Assembly (NCBI GenBank): GCA_017518185.1
Contig: JAFWWB010000019.1
Span: forward strand, 1-46,337
Reading direction: 5' to 3'
DNA from: Lachnospiraceae bacterium
GTDB lineage: Bacteria > Bacillota > Clostridia > Lachnospirales > Lachnospiraceae
DNA: 46,337 nt
Positions 43,589 through 46,337 of the stretch are shown here, in pieces (the first letter of the stretch is position 1; each line of letters begins with the position of its first letter). A model generated the notes under the pieces. The model did no database searches. It saw nothing but the letters and a program-made list of their open reading frames with translations, and was not told the origin of the DNA. The translations under genes were made by a program, and so were the position numbers.

Positions 43589-45727
43589 ATGGATATAGCA
43601 AGGCAGATAGCAATGGAACTGAATATACGGCCGGCCCAGGCGGAGACGGTCATAAAGCTGATAGACGAGGGAAATACAATACCCTTCATCGCAAGGTACC
43701 GTAAGGAGATGCACGGAGGCCTGAATGATGAGGTGCTCAGGGATCTGGAGGAACGGCTCGTGTATCTGCGCAATCTGCAGGAACGTAAGGATACTGTCCT
43801 TAAGAGCATCGAGGAACAGGGAAAGCTGACTGACGAGCTTAAGGCAGCTATCGACGAGGCCCTGACCCTGGTGGCGGTGGAGGATCTGTACCGGCCCTAT
43901 AAGCAGAAGCGGAGGACCAGGGCCATGATGGCAAAGGAAAAGGGTCTGGAGGGCCTGGCTCTGTGGCTGCGCCTGCAGAATTCCGCGCATTCCGTGGAAA
44001 AGGAAGCGGAAAGATATGTGGATGAGGCTAAGGGAGTCGCTTCCGCAGAAGAAGCTATCGCAGGGGCAAAGGATATCATCGCGGAGGAGATCTCGGATGA
44101 TGCGGCGGTCAGAAGCTGGATACGGAACATTACCCTGAAGGAGGGAAAGCTGGTTTCGGAGGCGAAGGATAAGGAGCTGTCTTCGGTTTATGAGCTGTAC
44201 TATGAGTTCAGCGAGAACCTTTCGAAGATGAGCGGCTACCGCACCCTGGCCATAAACAGGGGGGAAAAGGAAAAGATCCTCGGAGTGAAGATCGCTGCCC
44301 CTGAAGAGAAGATACTGGAGCACATAGAAAAAGGTATCATAGTAAACGGCAATGATGCGGCCGCGCCTTTTCTTAAGGAGGCCTGCGCGGATGCTTACAA
44401 GCGCCTGATAAAGGAATCCATTGAAAGGGAGATCAGGAATTCCCTGACAGAGACGGCGGAGGACGGAGCTATAGACGTGTTCGGAAAGAACCTGACGCAG
44501 CTGCTGATGCAGCCTCCCCTGGCGGGATATGTGGTGCTGGGCTGGGACCCCGCTTTCCGTACCGGCTGCAAGCTGGCGGTGGTGGATGAGACCGGAAAGG
44601 TCCTGGATACAAAGGTCATCTATCCCACGGCGCCACAGAATAAGGTAAAGGAAGCCAAGCAGGAGGTTGCCGCGCTGATAAAGAAATACGGCATAAGCCT
44701 TATATCTGTCGGGAACGGTACAGCATCAAGGGAATCGGAGCAGATCATCACGGAGCTTCTTAAGGAGATAAAGGAGCCGGTAAGGTACGTGATCACCAAT
44801 GAAGCCGGAGCCTCGGTATATTCCGCAAGCAAGCTTGCAACGGAGGAGTTCCCGAATTTCGATGTGGGTCAGAGGAGCGCCGCTTCCATAGCAAGGCGTG
44901 TGCAGGATCCCCTGGCGGAGCTTGTAAAGATAGATCCGAAGTCCATAGGAGTGGGGCAGTACCAGCATGATATGGATCAGAAGAAGCTGTCAGAGGCACT
45001 GGGGAACGTGGTGGAGGACTGTGTGAACCGTGTGGGAGTGGATCTGAACACGGCTTCCGCTTCACTGCTTGAGTATGTTTCCGGGATAAACAAGACCCTT
45101 GCGAAGAATATTGTCAGCTACCGTGAAGAGAATGGCAGCTTTAAGAGCAGGAAGGAGCTTTTGAAGGTTCCGAAGCTTGGGCCCAAGGCCTTTGAACAGA
45201 GCGCGGGATTTATGCGCATAACGAACGGTACCGAGCCCCTGGACGGCACCAGCGTGCATCCCGAGGCTTATACCGCTGCAAAGAAGCTTATAGAAAAGCT
45301 GGGCTATTCCTTAAGCGATGTTTCCGGCGGACTGCCGGGGATCACAAAGAGCGTTAAGGACGCAGGCGCCCTGGCAAAGGAACTGGAGATAGGCGAGCTG
45401 ACCCTGAAGGACATACTTAAGGAACTGGAAAAGCCGGGCCGGGATCCCAGGGAGGAGATGCCGAAGCCCATACTGCGTTCGGATGTACTTGCCATGGAGG
45501 ACCTTACTGAAGGAATGATACTCAAGGGCACGGTCCGCAATGTCATAGATTTCGGAGCCTTCGTGGACATAGGCGTCCATCAGGACGGCCTTGTGCATAT
45601 CTCCCAGATGGCAGACCGCTTCATAAAGCATCCCCTTGAGGTGGTATCCGTAGGCGATATCGTGGAGGTGAAGGTGCTGGAGGTGGACGTTAAAAAGAAG
45701 CGTATCGCCCTGAGCATGAAACTGTAA
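43589..45727 (+). CDS. tex: Tex-family RNA-binding transcription accessory protein
   Basis: The 712-residue protein matches Tex in length and order. The N-terminal helical region holds GNTIPFIARYRKEMHGGL and LYRPYKQKRRTRA. A YqgF/RNase H-like domain with LGWDPAFRTGCKLAVVDETG follows, then helix-hairpin-helix repeats (VGVDLNTASASLLEYVSGI, then GSFKSRKELLKVPKLG). A C-terminal S1 domain is at about 640-712 (GTVRNVIDFGAFVDIGVHQD). Tex is broadly conserved and affects transcription and RNA metabolism; its exact role is unsettled. It is preceded by a hairpin and followed closely by a decayed gene. Confidence 0.96.
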   Translation: MDIARQIAMELNIRPAQAETVIKLIDEGNTIPFIARYRKEMHGGLNDEVLRDLEERLVYLRNLQERKDTVLKSIEEQGKLTDELKAAIDEALTLVAVEDLYRPYKQKRRTRAMMAKEKGLEGLALWLRLQNSAHSVEKEAERYVDEAKGVASAEEAIAGAKDIIAEEISDDAAVRSWIRNITLKEGKLVSEAKDKELSSVYELYYEFSENLSKMSGYRTLAINRGEKEKILGVKIAAPEEKILEHIEKGIIVNGNDAAAPFLKEACADAYKRLIKESIEREIRNSLTETAEDGAIDVFGKNLTQLLMQPPLAGYVVLGWDPAFRTGCKLAVVDETGKVLDTKVIYPTAPQNKVKEAKQEVAALIKKYGISLISVGNGTASRESEQIITELLKEIKEPVRYVITNEAGASVYSASKLATEEFPNFDVGQRSAASIARRVQDPLAELVKIDPKSIGVGQYQHDMDQKKLSEALGNVVEDCVNRVGVDLNTASASLLEYVSGINKTLAKNIVSYREENGSFKSRKELLKVPKLGPKAFEQSAGFMRITNGTEPLDGTSVHPEAYTAAKKLIEKLGYSLSDVSGGLPGITKSVKDAGALAKELEIGELTLKDILKELEKPGRDPREEMPKPILRSDVLAMEDLTEGMILKGTVRNVIDFGAFVDIGVHQDGLVHISQMADRFIKHPLEVVSVGDIVEVKVLEVDVKKKRIALSMKL

Positions 45728-45744
45728 GGGAACCAGGGGGTGGG

Positions 45745-45908
45745 GTGAACCAAGGGGACGGAACCAGTATCACCCTGCGTTATGCAATGCGATGGAACTG
45801 GAACTCTTCTATGACAGGGAATTACTGGAGTTTCAGCAGGAAGTCACTTTGAACACGCTGCCAAGGGAGATAGATTTCCTTGTTATACGAAAGGAAAAGC
45901 CCGGCTGA
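45745..45908 (+). pseudogene. Remnant of an Rpn-type PD-(D/E)XK nuclease/transposase-like gene (N-terminal part)
   Basis: A GTG at 45745 (purine-rich AGGGGGTGG ahead) encodes VNQGDGTS. After a one-base frame change the next frame gives NQYHPALCNAMELELFYDRE, then the strand EIDFLVIRK and a stop. A QGDGT start, then YHPA, then a 'L-x-x-EIDFLVIRK' strand is what I recall from the N-terminus of Lachnospiraceae Rpn-family proteins of about 270-330 residues. The central nuclease part is absent, so this is an internally deleted, frameshifted remnant. Confidence 0.55.
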
Positions 45909-45910
45909 TA

Positions 45911-46129
45911 ATGGAGCTTTCCTACAGTATTAACGGGGATGAGAAAGGAGGAACAGAGATGGGAGGATTTTTTGAAACTTTTGTAGATCCGCTGGAGGAG
46001 ACGATAAAAAAGCAGAATGAGGAGCTGGAGCAGAATAAAGCGGAGCTGGAGCAGAAAGAAGCGGAACTGGAGCAAAAGGATGCTGTGATCCGTCAGCTTC
46101 AGGAGCAGCTTGCGGCATTACAGGGATAA
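45911..46129 (+). CDS. Short coiled-coil ORF, probably C-terminal tail of the same Rpn-type gene
   Basis: The 72-residue frame contains GGFFETFVDPLEETIKKQNE and then heptad-like repeats EELEQNKAELEQKEAELEQK, ending LQEQLAALQG. This repetitive Glu/Gln/Lys tail with a terminal AALxG is typical of the C-termini of Rpn-type proteins in this group. An internal ATG at 45959 has a near-perfect AAAGGAGG site 7 bases ahead and would give a 56-residue protein, so a small independent protein may be made even though the parent gene is broken. A strong terminator follows. Confidence 0.5.
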   Translation: MELSYSINGDEKGGTEMGGFFETFVDPLEETIKKQNEELEQNKAELEQKEAELEQKDAVIRQLQEQLAALQG

Positions 46130-46157
46130 AAGAAAAAGGCAGTGAAAATGAGCATAG

Positions 46158-46183
46158 ACGCCCCGGTTCGCCGGGGCGTTTTT
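46158..46183 (+). terminator. Strong intrinsic terminator
   Basis: Perfect 9-bp stem ACGCCCCGG/CCGGGGCGT with a TTCG tetraloop (46158-46179), running straight into TTTTT. Ends the tex-region transcript. Confidence 0.93.
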
Positions 46184-46320
46184 AGGTGATTTCTGCGGCC
46201 TCCTGGCGGACTGAGGTGTGATTTACCATAACAAAAATTATGTATATTCGCCTAGCAGATACATGGATCTGTTTCTATGCTACGTAATCAGCCTATGCTA
46301 ACCGATATATGGTGGTGATC

Positions 46321-46337
46321 ATGAAGAAAACTATACA
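46321..46337 (+). CDS. Start of a further gene (partial)
   Basis: ATG at 46321 gives MKKTI before the window ends, with GGTGG 5 bases ahead. The MKK-T start would suit a signal peptide but five residues cannot identify it. The preceding 137 bases after the terminator show no gene and no clear promoter. Confidence 0.4.

Overview
The window looks like a metagenome-derived contig from a Lachnospiraceae-type Clostridia, probably from a herbivore gut. The pointers are a long clostridial-type SRP RNA with an Alu domain, a CIRCE/HrcA site, monoderm-style secreted proteins and lipoproteins, a GH5 cellulase-like lipoprotein, DUF285/InlB-type surface proteins and an Rpn-type remnant. Base composition is about half G+C except in a more AT-rich polysaccharide block. 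No rRNA, tRNA, CRISPR array or intact prophage was seen.

Layout. The first ~290 bases are a mosaic and probably an assembly join: a piece that reads like grass Ty3/gypsy gag (1-113), then the zinc-ribbon part of a large serine recombinase (about 113-292), then the 3' end of a large secreted protein (191-4144, minus). Next come ksgA (minus) and murG-HIT (plus), fired from face-to-face promoters. They are followed by a tail-anchored coiled-coil protein, a LysM/G5/M23 endopeptidase and an HD-GYP phosphodiesterase. From 11.1 to 19.9 kb lies a surface-polysaccharide island: four GT2 glycosyltransferases on the plus strand face a minus-strand operon of Wzm, Wzt, a fucosyltransferase-like protein and a radical SAM protein. 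murA, an NrdG2-type activase, tadA, a small membrane protein and the SRP RNA gene follow.

Immediately after the SRP RNA is a tightly overlapping six-gene envelope operon (23.6-34.2 kb): two GT-C/DUF2298-type polytopic proteins, an ATP-grasp ligase, a HAD phosphatase, a zinc-ribbon membrane protein with a large outer region, and a GH5 lipoprotein. It is the best candidate here for an undescribed system. Convergent to it are a HAD hydrolase and a lone type IV pilin-like protein. Then come hsp20 under CIRCE control, a 1758-residue surface protein with a four-times-repeated module, a large methyltransferase-domain protein, tex, a decayed Rpn-family gene with a coiled-coil tail, a strong terminator, and the first codons of another gene.

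The genes serve mostly the cell envelope: peptidoglycan precursors (murG, murA), wall hydrolysis (M23), exported polysaccharide (Wzm/Wzt and glycosyltransferases), protein or lipid glycosylation candidates, and adhesin-like surface proteins. A recurring regulatory theme is promoters whose -10 box sits 6-7 bases from the start codon (ksgA, murG, tadA, nrdG2), which predicts leaderless mRNAs.
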